Assembly (NCBI GenBank): GCA_002633005.1
Contig: NMRA01000476.1
Span: 144,787-208,786, forward strand
Direction of reading: 5' to 3'
Length of the DNA: 64,000 nucleotides
Source: Phoronis australis
Lineage: Eukaryota; Phoronida; Phoronidae
In this document: positions 11,501 through 21,516 of the stretch, in pieces
How the letters are laid out: every line of letters starts with the position of its first letter
Numbering within the stretch: the stretch's first letter is position 1
The notes under the pieces: generated by a model
What the model was told of the DNA's origin: nothing
The model's input: only the letters and a program-made list of their open reading frames with translations
The model's database searches: none
Made by a program: the position numbers and the translations under genes

Positions 11501-14461
11501 NNNNNNNNNNNNNNNNNNNNNNNNNNNNNNNNNNNNNNNNNNNNNNNNNNNNNNNNNNNNNNNNNNNNNNNNNNNNNNNNNNNNNNNNNNNNNNNNNNNN
11601 NNNNNNNNNNNNNNNNNNNNNNNNNNNNNNNNNNNNNNNNNNNNNNNNNNNNNNNNNNNNNNNNNNNNNNNNNNNNNNNNNNNNNNNNNNNNNNNNNNNN
11701 NNNNNNNNNNNNNNNNNNNNNNNNNNNNNNNNNNNNNNNNNNNNNNNNNNNNNNNNNNNNNNNNNNNNNNNNNNNNNNNNNNNNNNNNNNNNNNNNNNNN
11801 NNNNNNNNNNNNNNNNNNNNNNNNNNNNNNNNNNNNNNNNCGACGTGAAAGTTGAATCAGTGGTCTCTAACTGACTTGTGCATTCGAGTAGCTAAATTTG
11901 CGATGTGAAAAGGGAGAAAATGCCCGTTGAAAAAGTATCCGGAATTTTGTTAGATCTGGCTTGCTACTGGCTGTCATCAAAGTCGTTAACGATTCAAACT
12001 AACTCGGGTAATGGCGAGTTTGCTCCTCAATACCTTCCAAGTACGGGAAAGTCAGTCAGAAAACGACACGCATGTCACTAGAGTTAACTTTCTTTCAGAG
12101 GTATAAAACAAAGCCGGGATTTGGTTAAAACATATTGTGAAAAGACGTTTTTGAAAACTGAAGTTGTGTAAAATGAAAGTGACACACCATATAAGCTATG
12201 TGTCAATTTTAAACCACACGCGGTCGTTTGTAGTGCGCTATGATGGGCGCTAGCTTGAACTGTGGACGCTTAATTGGAAATTCTCAAAATTTAAGGGGGA
12301 CTTTTAATATATCAGTGAGCGCTTATTATGAAACACTTTAAAGGTAGGGAGTAGGCTTGTGCGTGAGCATAGTCGTTAACCTCAGTGTTTGCGGTAATAA
12401 TATATTAAAACGCTGCAATGGTAAGAAATGTTATAATAATAGGATTTCGCGAGGTAAACTCCATCTAGTAGGGGTGACTTTTTGGATATCGTTCCCACCA
12501 ACTGTACATTGTACCCTTTTTAGCCACCAGGAATGATGTTGTTTTTAACTGCCCGCTTCAGCCGCAACAATGTTGTTTCTATAGGTGTCTGAACATTTTA
12601 CGGCGACGGTGGTTCGGGGAGCGAAAACTTGCCGGGGGGGGGGGGGGGGTNGGGTGTATACAAAGAAGAATGAAAAGTTTGCTAACTTGAACCACAATTT
12701 CGCATCTAGTGCCAATTTAGTTGCAATGGCTGGCTACGGGCATAGAACATAGTTTTTACAGAACATCGACTTCGGGAAACATCGGAACAGGAAAACGTCA
12801 GTTCTGGGTTATATCGGTCCCGGGACATCGGGTCTTTTATAACCGCTGGGAATCTGATTTCATTTTCAAATAAACCAGAGCCAAGCCGGTATACTCTTTC
12901 ATTTAGGACTGTCGCTGTTCTTTCAAGTGGTGCGCATGCGTGAGTTCACGCACTTGAATCGCTGGAGTAGGCCTACAGTTTACGTTGGTAAGAACGTGTG
13001 AAAGACAAATCATATTTCGCGCACGTAGCCCCAGAAACAAGTAAAGGGTTTGGGAATTTCTTGGCAACTGAAAGACTTGGCCGTCGTTTGGCGATTAATA
13101 AGGTTGTCATTTTTACTTTGGCTGTCTTAATACGATAACAAGGAGAAGCACATCTCAGTCTAAGTCACGATTGTCTGCCGGTACCGCTTGTTCGCTAACG
13201 GTGCGATATCAGGGATATTGTCGTGGATATTTGTTACATGTAATACGGATATCTTATGTGAAAAATAAACATTTTTGTCCACCACAAAGTTTGGTAAGTT
13301 GATCGCTTAAGAATTAGTAGAAACACTGTTGTTTTGTGAAGCTTTATCACGTGTTAAGCAGTGGCCAGAAACTTTCTTCGGCGAATCCGGGAATTTACAA
13401 AAGTGGCCGAAAGCGTTAGCCAATGAAACGCGTCAAAGATCGATTCGCGGCATATCCCATGTTCATGCGACTTGCTTACAAGTCATCGGGAGGGCTGTTC
13501 TCGGTTAGTGTTCTTTTGAACTTGGATTTGGCAACAACCAAATAACGGTCAGATTAACAAGAGCTGCTTTGTATTTGCCTTGTATCTGTTGAGAAGTGTA
13601 AAAACTCAGCTCGCATTCGTTGGAAATTCCAGGTCGCATTTTGCGACTTGATACGAGCTGACAAAAATCTCAGCTCGCATTTCCAAATTTCAGGTCGCAA
13701 ATGCGACCTGCAGCTCGTTATGTCGAGCCCTGAACAACGTGACTTTGATGGTTTAGTCGGTGCGAGGCATAATTCGCCGAAAAGCTTCCGGCGTACAGAG
13801 CGCCTATAGCCTCTACATCGCCTCTGGTTCGGGCCAACAGAGGCGATGGTCATTGCCTACCTTTCAGCATGGCTGGCACATGGGTGATCTAAACAAAACC
13901 GTCTGTAGGCCTACATTTGCATTTAACTTCTGAGCAAAGTGAATGTAATAGCACTCAGTCTTCAATTTCATTGACAGAACAAAGGACTATTTGAAAAAAG
14001 TTGATTGTGGTGTCGGTGCATCAGGTCTTCTACTCTAGTTGGACACAGGACAGTTTAGTTGGAAGGATTAAAGATTTACATTGCCTCCAGCAGTGCTAGT
14101 GCCCATCTAAACTCAAAAGGTACACATAATGTAGTAAAATAACTGTCATAGTTTAGCACTAATTAACCGCAATGAGCAGAAAACTTCTGGCGTACATGCT
14201 TGGTTATAATGTGTCGTCTTTGACCCTGACGACAATGCTTGTGACCAGTCGACGGCTAAATACTATTACTAGTTAAAACCCGTTCCTTTCACAGGGTATT
14301 TAAAAATGAGAATGAAGATATGACAAACCTCTGGCATGTTTCGACGGGTATAGCCTATCTGCTTTTTCTAAAAACTTCCTTGCCTTTTCCAAATCACCAA
14401 TTTTCAGAGACTTTTCGGCAATTTTAATGCATTTTTCACTATCTTCTCTGTTCCCATCCAT
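2361..14461 (-). CDS. DNAJB12: DNAJB12/DNAJB14-like J-protein, 5' part of gene (partial)
   Basis: ER-membrane Hsp40 co-chaperone whose cytosolic J-domain recruits Hsc70 in ER quality control (family knowledge). Five coding exons join in frame: 14461-14329, 7258-7093, 6576-6431, 3024-2881 and 2500-2361, all GT-AG, giving 243 residues. The N-terminus is a short helical, TPR-like segment (about residues 1-50, ending near LYPSKHAR). A polar linker follows, then the J-domain beginning [10 protein letters not shown] near residue 105 with the HPD triad at 134-136. Next come a His-rich stretch (about 172-180) and a Gly/Phe-rich region containing [15 protein letters not shown]. This order matches vertebrate DNAJB12/DNAJB14. 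The transmembrane helix and C-terminal DUF1977 domain are absent, and exon 5 ends at a phase-0 donor, so the remaining exons should lie left of position 1. I cannot separate DNAJB12 from DNAJB14 in an invertebrate, which probably has one co-orthologue. Confidence 0.93.
2881..3024 (-). CDS. DNAJB12: DNAJB12/14-like exon 4 (end of J-domain, His-rich)
   Basis: Reads [19 protein letters not shown], the closing helix of the J-domain, then LYGPESEG, a His-rich stretch (HHTHHH) and YSRGFE, the entry to the G/F-rich region. Phase 1 on both sides. Confidence 0.93.
3180..4540 (+). repeat. Modular CTCF-like repeat, copy B
   Basis: Homologous modules with core motifs starting at about 3285, 3463, 3602, 3748, 3893, 4038, 4188 and 4333; the last six steps are 139-150 bp. 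Three module types (AGGAGGCGCC, AGGTGGCGC, AGGGGGCAC) cycle as a trimer of about 440-450 bp. It ends with a GGACGC minisatellite and the ATATAAATATG-type hairpin. The 5' end is truncated. It lies within intron 3 of the J-protein gene. Confidence 0.85.
4629..5925 (+). repeat. Modular CTCF-like repeat, copy C (both termini)
   Basis: Starts ACAAGAGCAACGCAGAGCG and ends GTGGGCGCATAAAAA. Core motifs start at about 4953, 5115, 5260, 5406, 5567 and 5711 (steps 162, 145, 146, 161, 144). A further CTCF-like GGCCAGTAGAGGGCAA is at 4714 near the 5' end. A CATC microsatellite (4572-4612) precedes it. No ORF. Confidence 0.85.
5975..6380. repeat. Direct repeat pair in J-protein intron
   Basis: 5975-6075 and 6270-6375 share CGCAAAAGTTCCC-type runs, GGCACAGGCACCTTT and CTCAGGTGAGT-AGGGCCCTG, about 295 bp apart: an old tandem duplication next to exon 3. 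Confidence 0.7.
6431..6576 (-). CDS. DNAJB12: DNAJB12/14-like exon 3 (J-domain with HPD)
   Basis: Encodes the start of the J-domain through helix [13 protein letters not shown], the [10 protein letters not shown] helix, the CHPDKN loop carrying the HPD motif needed to stimulate Hsp70 ATPase, and EAFK. Splice sites are at 6576 (after TTTACAG) and 6431 (before GTATGT). Confidence 0.95.
7093..7258 (-). CDS. DNAJB12: DNAJB12/14-like exon 2 (linker)
   Basis: The acceptor TTATTGTAG precedes 7258 and the donor GTAGAG follows 7093. The exon encodes [11 protein letters not shown], a low-complexity polar linker, then [11 protein letters not shown], equivalent to human YTAEQVAAVKR just before the J-domain. 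The intron to exon 1 is about 7.1 kb. Confidence 0.92.
7260..8820. other. Part of J-protein intron 1, featureless
   Basis: AT-rich, apart from the short duplication at 8110-8200. No exon-like signal. Confidence 0.4.
8110..8200. repeat. Direct duplication of about 50 bp
   Basis: GACCCCTGCTTCTCAAATAG followed by CCTCAACAA-AAAGAC occurs twice (about 8115 and 8164). Confidence 0.8.
8824..9048. mobile_element. Short hAT-like MITE
   Basis: Starts CAGTGGCGTA and ends with the inverted form GCCACTG, the terminus typical of hAT elements. The flanks TGCATGAG and CAGATGAG match at 5 of 8 positions, possibly a decayed 8-bp duplication. The interior is G-rich with no ORF. The neighbouring Merlin relic is unrelated by termini. 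Confidence 0.5.
9074..9865 (-). pseudogene. Merlin/IS1595-type transposase relic
   Basis: Two blocks on the minus strand belong to one IS1595/ISXO2-like (eukaryotic Merlin) transposase. Block 9865-9593 has a CxxC...[17 protein letters not shown] zinc-ribbon region. In the intervening frame the helix-turn-helix-like [15 protein letters not shown] follows. Block 9550-9210 has the C-terminal signature [20 protein letters not shown] and [14 protein letters not shown]. The central catalytic part is deleted and the frame breaks at least twice, so it cannot encode an active enzyme. It lies in intron 1 of the J-protein gene. Confidence 0.8.
9866..10976. other. Part of J-protein intron 1, featureless
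   Basis: Between the Merlin relic and the foldback element. Nothing recognised. Confidence 0.4.
10977..10985 (+). repeat. Target-site duplication, left copy
   Basis: CCTTTCAGC, identical to the copy at 13860-13868 on the other side of the foldback element. Confidence 0.85.
11243..11840. other. Assembly gap
   Basis: Run of 598 N inside the foldback element. A poly-G tract with a single N at about 12634-12651 is another weak spot. Confidence 1.
13604..13735. repeat. Palindromic CAGCTCGCA / AGGTCGCA modules
   Basis: Two tandem modules contain CAGCTCGCATT followed by a near-perfect hairpin, AGGTCGCA-spacer-TGCGACCT in the second and AGGTCGCATTTTGCGACTT in the first. They sit just inside the right arm of the foldback element. 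Confidence 0.7.
13860..13868 (+). repeat. Target-site duplication, right copy
   Basis: CCTTTCAGC, identical to 10977-10985. Confidence 0.85.
14329..14461 (-). CDS. DNAJB12: DNAJB12/14-like exon 1 (start exon)
   Basis: The start codon is at 14461-14459, followed by [20 protein letters not shown] and a second helix ending YPSKHAR. The donor follows 14329 in phase 1. It aligns with the human start MESNKDEAERCISIA, which fixes the start choice. Confidence 0.92.
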
Positions 14462-14935
14462 ATTGAAACTCTTACAGCCAAACGATTATAAAAGCTGTAA
14501 TATAATTGGTCCACATAAAACAAAATGTTTGGTCAAAAATACGCAGTCAATTTGACAAAAAAATAGTTTTCTGATCATGACTATTGTTAAAATTTATTTA
14601 AATATAAATGAGGAGGATTTACATCAATTTATGGTGACTTAATGATTAAAAAGCACATTCACAGAGCGTTTACAAGGCAATGCCTTAAACATCCACCACC
14701 AATCACTTTGCTTGTTACAGAGTTAATCTAATATAAATCGATGACGTTTCAAAACACTGCCACCTATGGACAAAAACTAGAAGTCTTACGACCACCCAAC
14801 AGGTGTCACTCTGCCCAGGTGAGTCATTTGTTCGCCTGCGTAAAAGGCGGCTAGACGGGCCAACGTACCTGCGAACATAATCTTCTTTTAAAAAGCACGC
14901 TAAGATCTTCGGAGTGCTGAAAACAAAAAGACAGA
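14462..14935. promoter_or_regulatory. Shared divergent promoter region, J-protein / Ly6 gene
   Basis: The 474 bp between two start codons pointing away from each other must contain both 5' UTRs and promoters, unless a non-coding first exon lies elsewhere. No TATA box or recognised factor site stands out; the half nearest the J-protein gene is AT-rich. Confidence 0.5.
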
Positions 14936-15002
14936 ATGGTCGTTTCTGCAAATCACCTATTTGTCATAGGTGTGATTATTGTGTCCATGTCACTAAAAAC
15001 AG
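14936..15002 (+). CDS. Ly6-like exon 1 (signal peptide)
   Basis: 22 codons plus one base starting MVVSANHLFVIG and ending SLKT, followed by donor GTAAGT. Hydrophobic core of about 12 residues. Confidence 0.85.
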
Positions 15003-17230
15003 GTAAGTAAATTGTTTGACCTAGTTTTTTGAAATGAGTAATTCAAGATGGCTTCCCCCATCACATAGGACTCTGCCCAAATTAAAATGCAGATGTCTGA
15101 TATTGTTTATGGATTATACCTATAAACAGGGTGTTGATTTAGTGCTGAACAGATCTATGTTACCAGTAGACCACGTCTTACAGAGCGGACTGTATTTTGA
15201 CTTTGTAGAATCTACATTATAATTTGAGTTTAGTAAAACAAAACACCTGTTAGCTGGTTTGCCATTATCAACTGACCTACAATTGGTTTATATTGTTAAA
15301 ATCGGAAATAATGCATTTCTGACAATAAATATAGACTATAACATCTACTAAGCATGCTAAGTAGTTAATGTTAAACCAACAGACACTCCGTCTCGTGGTG
15401 TGTCTGCGTTATACTGACACAGTTTTGTATTGATTTCCATGCAGATACTAGATAGCAAACTAAAAATAGAAATTTGAAAATAATTTACTTTAAATTATTA
15501 AAAGTATTTGAGCGTATAGTGCAAACAAAAATGAATCTTTAAATAAACAATTACACCAAAAATAAATATGTGTATACATTTGGTTCAATAAGTCTCAATT
15601 TGATCGATGTGAGCAGTATTGTTTTCTACATGATCGATGTGAGCAGTACTGTTTTCTACATGATTTTCAATGACAGTCTACTTAATTCAAGAATTGAAGA
15701 CATTGATAAACACTTCTGTTTCGATGCAAATTAATATTCAAGAAATAGTTTGGAAGCAACAAATAAACTATATGAAGAAGTTAATGAAAATTTGTTTTGT
15801 TTTTTGTTTTATGTGTGCATTGTAGTACCCAACATATGAAGAACAATAATAATAATGATATTAATAATAATAAATAATAACAGCAATGTACCCGTTTTAT
15901 TTTCATTACACCATACTGTAGTCCTTGAAGCCCATTAGTCAACCTTTGATTCTCAATATTAAAGAAAGTGAAGCTTTTAAGAACACTGTCGCAGGTTCAT
16001 AGAAATTATTTTTTTGTTTATGCCTGAATGGGAGTCATGCAAATTATGATTGTTTTCGTAAAAGTTATAGAAGTACACCTGATCAAACTTACACATTTTA
16101 AAATCTAAAACAACAAGTCCTGATAGGGATTTGGAGAAGATTGTGTAAAGCGTAGTATTTGAAAGTTTCTTTAGGATCCAGCCGTTTCCGATACGATATT
16201 CCAAAATTAGCCAGTTTTTACATTTTCCAGTATTGCTCAATGAATGCTGTTGTTTCCATGGTCTGGTTTGTGGCAGTGATAAATATGTTGTTCATAATGT
16301 AGACTATTGACTTCCTTTTCAGCCTATACGCTACAATGTTACCAGTGTAACTCGGTCTCTGATGTAGAGTGCACGGAGCAGTTTGACCCTCAGAATGAAT
16401 ATTTACAAATCAAGGCGGCTGACTGTCCTGTACATAACGCTACGTACTGCATAAAAACAACAGGTGTTTGGGGAGGTAAGTACTGGCATACACTCGATAT
16501 TTAACCAAACAAAACTAAAAAATCTACTTCTATTTCACTCACCCGAACCACATGATATTTTTGTGTAATCGGGTATTGAGTTGTTGGGAGGCCTTCATCT
16601 AGCAAACACCTGCAAATGTACATCCTGGCGCAAATCTAGACACCAAGCTAGGATGCCCTGTTCCGCATTTGGTTGCCCTGTTCAACAGTTGGACACCCAA
16701 GTAAAGTTAGCAATGGTATCTTTTAACTTGCTAACAAAAATGGTTGAGATAAAAGTATGATATGGAAAACTTCATTGCAGCTGCAGTTGTGCCCAATAAG
16801 ATACCACTCTATAACTGCAGTTAGAGTCGTAAAAATGAAGTCACTCGTAATTGGTCATGAACGCTCTGAGAAATTAAGACTCATTTCGGATGCCTTATAT
16901 TTATAATCTTCTATGAACCCCTGGTTGCTGCCAAGCTACAGCAAATTTTTGTTGTCTCTGTTCTTTATGTGTATTCGCCTGTCTCCTCCTAGTGACAGTA
17001 TTTGACATCTTTTTCTAGCCATTGCCGGTACTAACAGGTTCTGTTCAAGTGAAGACATGTACGACCAGTGCCAGTATGTGAGATATCGCAATCATGACAG
17101 GGTCTACCGAGCATGTGTCTTCACCTGTACATGGGATGGCTGTAATGGATCAAAGTCCTTGAAATGTTCTCGTGTCTTATCACTAGTTTTTGTTATTGTT
17201 TTAGCTGTTTTTGGAATTGTCAAGTTGTAA
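14936..17230 (+). CDS. Ly6/uPAR three-finger GPI-anchored protein (Sleepless-like)
   Basis: Complete three-exon gene: 14936-15002, 16323-16475 and 17019-17230, phase 1 at both introns, 143 residues. Exon 1 is a hydrophobic signal peptide. The mature part opens with the Ly6 signature LQCYQC and contains ten cysteines, the last in a CNG motif that typically closes the three-finger fold. The tail after CNGSKSL is a small-residue then hydrophobic segment (LSLVFVIVLAVFGIV), fitting a GPI-attachment signal with cleavage near the N-G-S residues. Proteins of this kind sit on the outer plasma membrane; insect Sleepless/Quiver modulates ion channels, but no partner can be assigned here. The signal peptide / core / GPI split across three exons is the usual family layout. 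One potential N-glycosylation site (NAT) lies in exon 2. Confidence 0.9.
15601..15661. repeat. 30-bp direct duplication
   Basis: TGATCGATGTGAGCAGTA and following bases occur twice in tandem in intron 1 of the Ly6-like gene. Confidence 0.85.
16323..16475 (+). CDS. Ly6-like exon 2 (first half of Ly6 domain)
   Basis: The acceptor CTTTTCAG precedes AYTLQCYQCNSVSD. The exon has five cysteines, including the defining CYQC pair, and ends at VWGG before GTAAGT. Confidence 0.9.
17019..17230 (+). CDS. Ly6-like exon 3 (second half and GPI signal)
   Basis: The acceptor TTTTTCTAG precedes AIAGTNRFCSSEDMYDQC. Five further cysteines end in GCNGS, followed by a hydrophobic tail and TAA at 17228-17230. Confidence 0.9.
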
Positions 17231-18370
17231 ATAATTGAATCTTGAACAGTTATTCTTCTCATACCTAGCAGACATTTGAAATTTTCTTTTGTTAAACATT
17301 TCATGACAAATACGCAAAGAAATTGTTTTCTATTTTATGAATGGCTTCTCTGTTGATGTAATCATACTGAACTGTATGATGAAAATTTGTGACAGGATTG
17401 TCTGCTTTTGAAAAATAGCTGGAACAGAAATTTTAGCCATTATCTTTGTGGGAAATAACTGAAATATTACAGTAGTATCTGTAGTGTACAATGTATAATT
17501 GTCAATAGAACTGTAATTCACTGCTGGCTTGGGAAGCAAGTTTTTGAGTTGGTTTGAATAGCAATTGTATCCTGGATTTATCGCTGTCTGTGGCAAACTG
17601 GAGAAAATAATTAATTCATTGACTGTTGGATGTACATAGTGTTTACTCATACTGTAATCTAGTGGGATAAATATTGTAAATACTAGTTATTTTCAGCTAA
17701 TTGATGTTCATCTATGAGCTGTGCAAAATGTAAATAGCTGTCATTATAATCCTGTGTAAAATATGTGTATGCCAGGGTTGTATGTGTCTTGAAATGAATT
17801 GTCTTTTGTTTGTGCTAGGTTGAATGAACTTCTGGCAGGCGAATATTGCAAGTTCACTATCTGCCTAGCTGGGTGATAGATAAAACTTGTTCATCAATCT
17901 GTGTATTGGGTTTTTGTAACGCCCTAAGAGGGGGAGCGGTGGATGTTTCTGGGCGGAATCGTTTTTATTGTCACTCTCAACTTTAGTGATCCATCCTATG
18001 ATCACTTACCTTTATGCATGGATATCGATTTATCAAGCTTCTTAAGACAATAACATCTGACCCTATGATTCTTGAGCATAGTGTAGGTTGTGTATGCACT
18101 TGGACAACTAATGTACATTAAAGCGATATCTTGTCCACAGAAAATTTCTAAATTCAGTGATGTCTGCGTGTGCAACTGATACATGGAGTCATTTAGTCAT
18201 TACCTGTATTTATAATAAGCATTTGTTATTCTAATTAAGGTGGTGTTTATATTGCCAGAGTGTAACTAGATTTTCTGAAGTTTGTACAAAAATATTTTAT
18301 AATATGTGATTTATTGTTAAACTTCTTATAAATTTTGGACACAATTCTCAATAAAGTGCCCATTATCAGA
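17231..18370 (+). other. Probable 3' UTR of the Ly6-like gene
   Basis: AT-rich sequence without credible coding potential. The first clear polyadenylation signal AATAAA is at 18350-18355, which would give a 3' UTR of about 1.1 kb. Extent is inferred. Confidence 0.5.
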
Positions 18371-19236
18371 GATCACCTGAAATTCATAGTTTACATGCAC
18401 TTTCAAAAGCCCATAATATTGGCAACTTTAAATACAAGCAAAAACGAGTTTATGGCGGCTTATGGCACCAATACTGGCTATGAACTCCTCTCCAACTAAG
18501 TTATCCAACTGCATCAAAATATAGTCCTCGTTTTGAGAAAGGCTGTTAACAGGTACGTAAGCTTACAGAGTAATCCTATACATGAATAAAAAAGACAAAA
18601 TCCTGAACACACATATTAGTCTTAAAAACCGAAGAATTTTCCTTTGTCAGCGTATTAAGGTACGTTTTTAAAAGATTTCAGTTATTAGTCTTGAACCGCT
18701 TTGCCTCACCAAGTTGTCATCTTACCCTTCAGAAATTAGAACCTTATGCAAGAAGAATGCCAAATAAGGCTTCTTGTGCCTCCACAAAAATAATGATGTT
18801 CAGCTTCAAAACCTGAACTGAAACATTTTAACGTAAAGCAATCTGAGAACATATCTGGTCCCGTGCATGTTTGTGTCTGTGTTCAAAGTTGCACGGCTTA
18901 TATGTTTTTGTGGCCGAAAAGCGCAATTTCAGGGCCATTGTTGAACGGAACATGCGTTTGAAATTATTAGCTTTGACTAAATCTTTAATACAACAAAGCC
19001 CGTCGCGTAAATTTTTGAAATTTCGTTACAAATCCTCAATTCTGTCTGCCACACCCGTTCACTTAAATCACTTATGCCATCGGTCTATCTCAGAGTGTGT
19101 GGGATTTAACTCTGCGATGGAATTAGTGCTATTCCTAATTTTTTCAAAATCACTTCTCGCTGAGAATGTCTGTTTAAACTCTCAACTCTGCGTCCCTACA
19201 GACTTTTGACTGCAGCAACAACTGCCGCATCATATT

Positions 19237-19308
19237 ACATGGGCGGCGCACCATAGGGGGCTGGGGGGCTATAGCCCCACTTTTTTCAGTGCTACGCCGT
19301 CCATGTAA
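19237..19308. repeat. Tiny inverted-end element
   Basis: ACATGGGCGGCG at the left and CGCCGTCCATGT at the right flank a G/C-rich core (GGGGGCTATAGCCCC). A related sequence is at 34318-34390 (TTACATGGGCGGCGCAG, GGCTATAGCCC). Confidence 0.5.
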
Positions 19309-20154
19309 ATCCGTGGCAACATAGGACGCCGCACATAATTACTTTACGCCGTAAAAAAGTTAATTTACGCCGCAAACAATCTACCTCGCAAATAATTAAT
19401 TTACGCCTCTAATAAGAATTAACTTACGCACGTAATTTACGTCACCCATTTGGCCAACGATTATCCTGGGCATTCTTTATGTACTGATATTCACTCATAG
19501 AGTTAAAACTCGCTCTAATGCCTAAGTACGAGTTATACTAAAAGACTGCGTTTTCGGGAGTGCATTGCGTCTAAGGAATGGACACCACATGCCTGGCATG
19601 ATTGGATATGATCAGTACCAAATTGGGAACTAATGCCATCGTAACTTCTACTTTCGACGAGTCCGGGTGAAAATGTACAAATAATATTGATGACCAACGG
19701 GGATGCGGGTGCGTCCGTACGCCAGGCGCTAGCGATCACTAACCGATGCGCTGCCGGACGAAGTCTAAAATTATTCAGGCATGGCCGGTTACTCAATCCG
19801 CCGGCAGATGTTTGATATCGTCTCTGGCTGGCGACGAGAGGGGGTAGGGGGTAACAGAAGAGGTATACCACGTCATGTCGAGTATCGAAGGGGAGCCCGA
19901 GACCATTTTACGACCAATTTTCCTCATACGGGCGTCTCTTACAAAATTCTCTGCGGAAGTGTGCCTTTTCCCTTCACTGGCTTACTTACAGAGCGAACTG
20001 AACTCTATAAAACCCGGCGGGGCAAGTTTTTCAGGTATACCGACTCACATTTCAATGGGGGAAAATTACACTAGTAAGCTGCTAAACCCTTCTATACAAA
20101 ATAATAGTGTCTCTGGAACAAAACCTGATCAAAGGAAGACTTCATATTATTTTC

Positions 20155-20453
20155 AGTGACGGATTTAGGAGGGCCAAGGGTGCCATGCCTCCCCCCTAAA
20201 ATTTTCCCAAATTCCATTTGGCAGTTCGGGATGCGAATTGCTGACTTGCATATGCGCGTACCCAGGTGAGCTCGGGGGGCGAATGAACAATGCATAGGCA
20301 TTGAAAAAAACGTTTTTTAATAATAAAATCCACAAACCCAAAAATTCAAGACCCCTATATTCCTACATTTTAGGCTGGGCGCGCGCCATGAGGCGAAATT
20401 CTGGTCATTCCTGTTCCTTGACCCCCCAACTCAAAATCCTGGATCCGCCGTTC
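20155..20453. repeat. MITE-like repeat, copy 1
   Basis: Begins CAGTGACGGATTTAGGAGGG and ends AAAATCCTGGATCCGCCG, imperfect inverted ends. The sequence is shared with 34490-34650 (TTTTCCCA...CCATTTGGCAGT and CCCCAACTCAAAATCCTGG). Confidence 0.55.
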
Positions 20454-21516
20454 CATATACAATCGGGTCCTTTTAGTCCTGTTGGCTCTTCTGAGCGAGT
20501 CTTCAATTTTTCACTGGCTGTCAACATTAAAGTTGACCGCTATGCCTCGAGTTAGCGACCGCCTGATGATTGCCGTCGTATTTCAATTAGTCGGCCGACA
20601 TCAACCAACGGCCATCCGGCCCATCGACGTCCGGCAGTTGACCGTCGGGAAATGCCCACCGTCAAATGTGCACACGATATGCTGCGCAATAGGGCGTGTG
20701 ACAAATTTCTGGCGATGGTCGCGAAAAAGCATTAATTTTAGTCTTGAAATGTGAATTCTACTTCCTATTCCACAAAACATTGACCGAATCCAATCCGCAG
20801 TCATCGACATTTTTAAAAACGCTAAGGTACCTTAGATGTGCAAAAACAATCGGGCATCAATCGTGGGTACCGCCTTGGTTATCGAGGTTAGCAAGCATTA
20901 GTGGAATTTTCTGCAAGATAACCATTGCCAAGTTGCATGAAACAATCCCCAATAGGGACTCACCAAGTTCCCTAAACCTACTGCACATTTGCCTCTTTGT
21001 TTATTCACAGTAGATGTAACTTTTCATCCTTCTAATGATCTACTCTTTACTTGGACGTTTTCCAACACAAATAAAGAAAACCGAATTCAGTGAAAATAAA
21101 TCCCTATTTAGTCATTAAATTGGGGGCGTTGTATGAAAACATATTTTCGATATTGACAATTCAAACTAAAGTTCACTGTTGATTTGTATCAAAGCCAAAT
21201 ACTGACTTAGTAATGAAACAAAAACAGTGCAAGGACAATCCATGTTTTTACAAGCCCACAAATGCTTATTAGATTTAAGGAGCTTAGTCAGTCCCTGTTT
21301 TGGTACTGTTTCATGCAATAGGACACAGGGATCTTCACTTACAAATTGTAAATTATTGTCTTCCCCCAAAATCGCACATCATGCATGTGTAGCCTTACAA
21401 CATTCACATACTTTCAACATGTTCCAAGCCTATAAAATGCTTGCATTGTCTGGGTCTACCTGATCCAAATGCTCTAACTTCAAGCAGTGAACATTTCTTC
21501 CTTGGGGTAAAATTAA

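Larger units (their letters stand above)
10986..13859. mobile_element. Foldback/MULE-like DNA transposon with identical 127-bp TIRs
   Basis: Left arm 10986-11112 and right arm 13733-13859 are perfect reverse complements over 127 bp, starting TAGGCAATGACC. The 9-bp sequence CCTTTCAGC directly flanks both sides (10977-10985 and 13860-13868), an exact target-site duplication. Long inverted ends plus a 9-bp duplication point to a Mutator-like, non-autonomous element; Merlin-type (8-9 bp) is an alternative. No transposase is visible, but 598 bp are a gap (11243-11840). Inside, 13604-13735 has small palindromic modules. The exact arms and duplication mean a recent insertion or arm homogenisation. 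Confidence 0.85.
18371..21512. other. Intergenic stretch between Ly6-like gene and RPL18
   Basis: Contains the small elements at 19237-19308 and 20155-20453; the rest is unassigned. Scattered short ORFs show no domain. Confidence 0.4.

Noticed and set aside
10992-11874. Long ORFs across the N run
   Set aside because: Consist of N-derived X residues; the readable start is the transposon arm and recurs inverted at 13733-13859.
15034-15222. 62-aa ORF just after Ly6 exon 1
   Set aside because: Lies in intron 1 directly after a strong GTAAGT donor; no domain.
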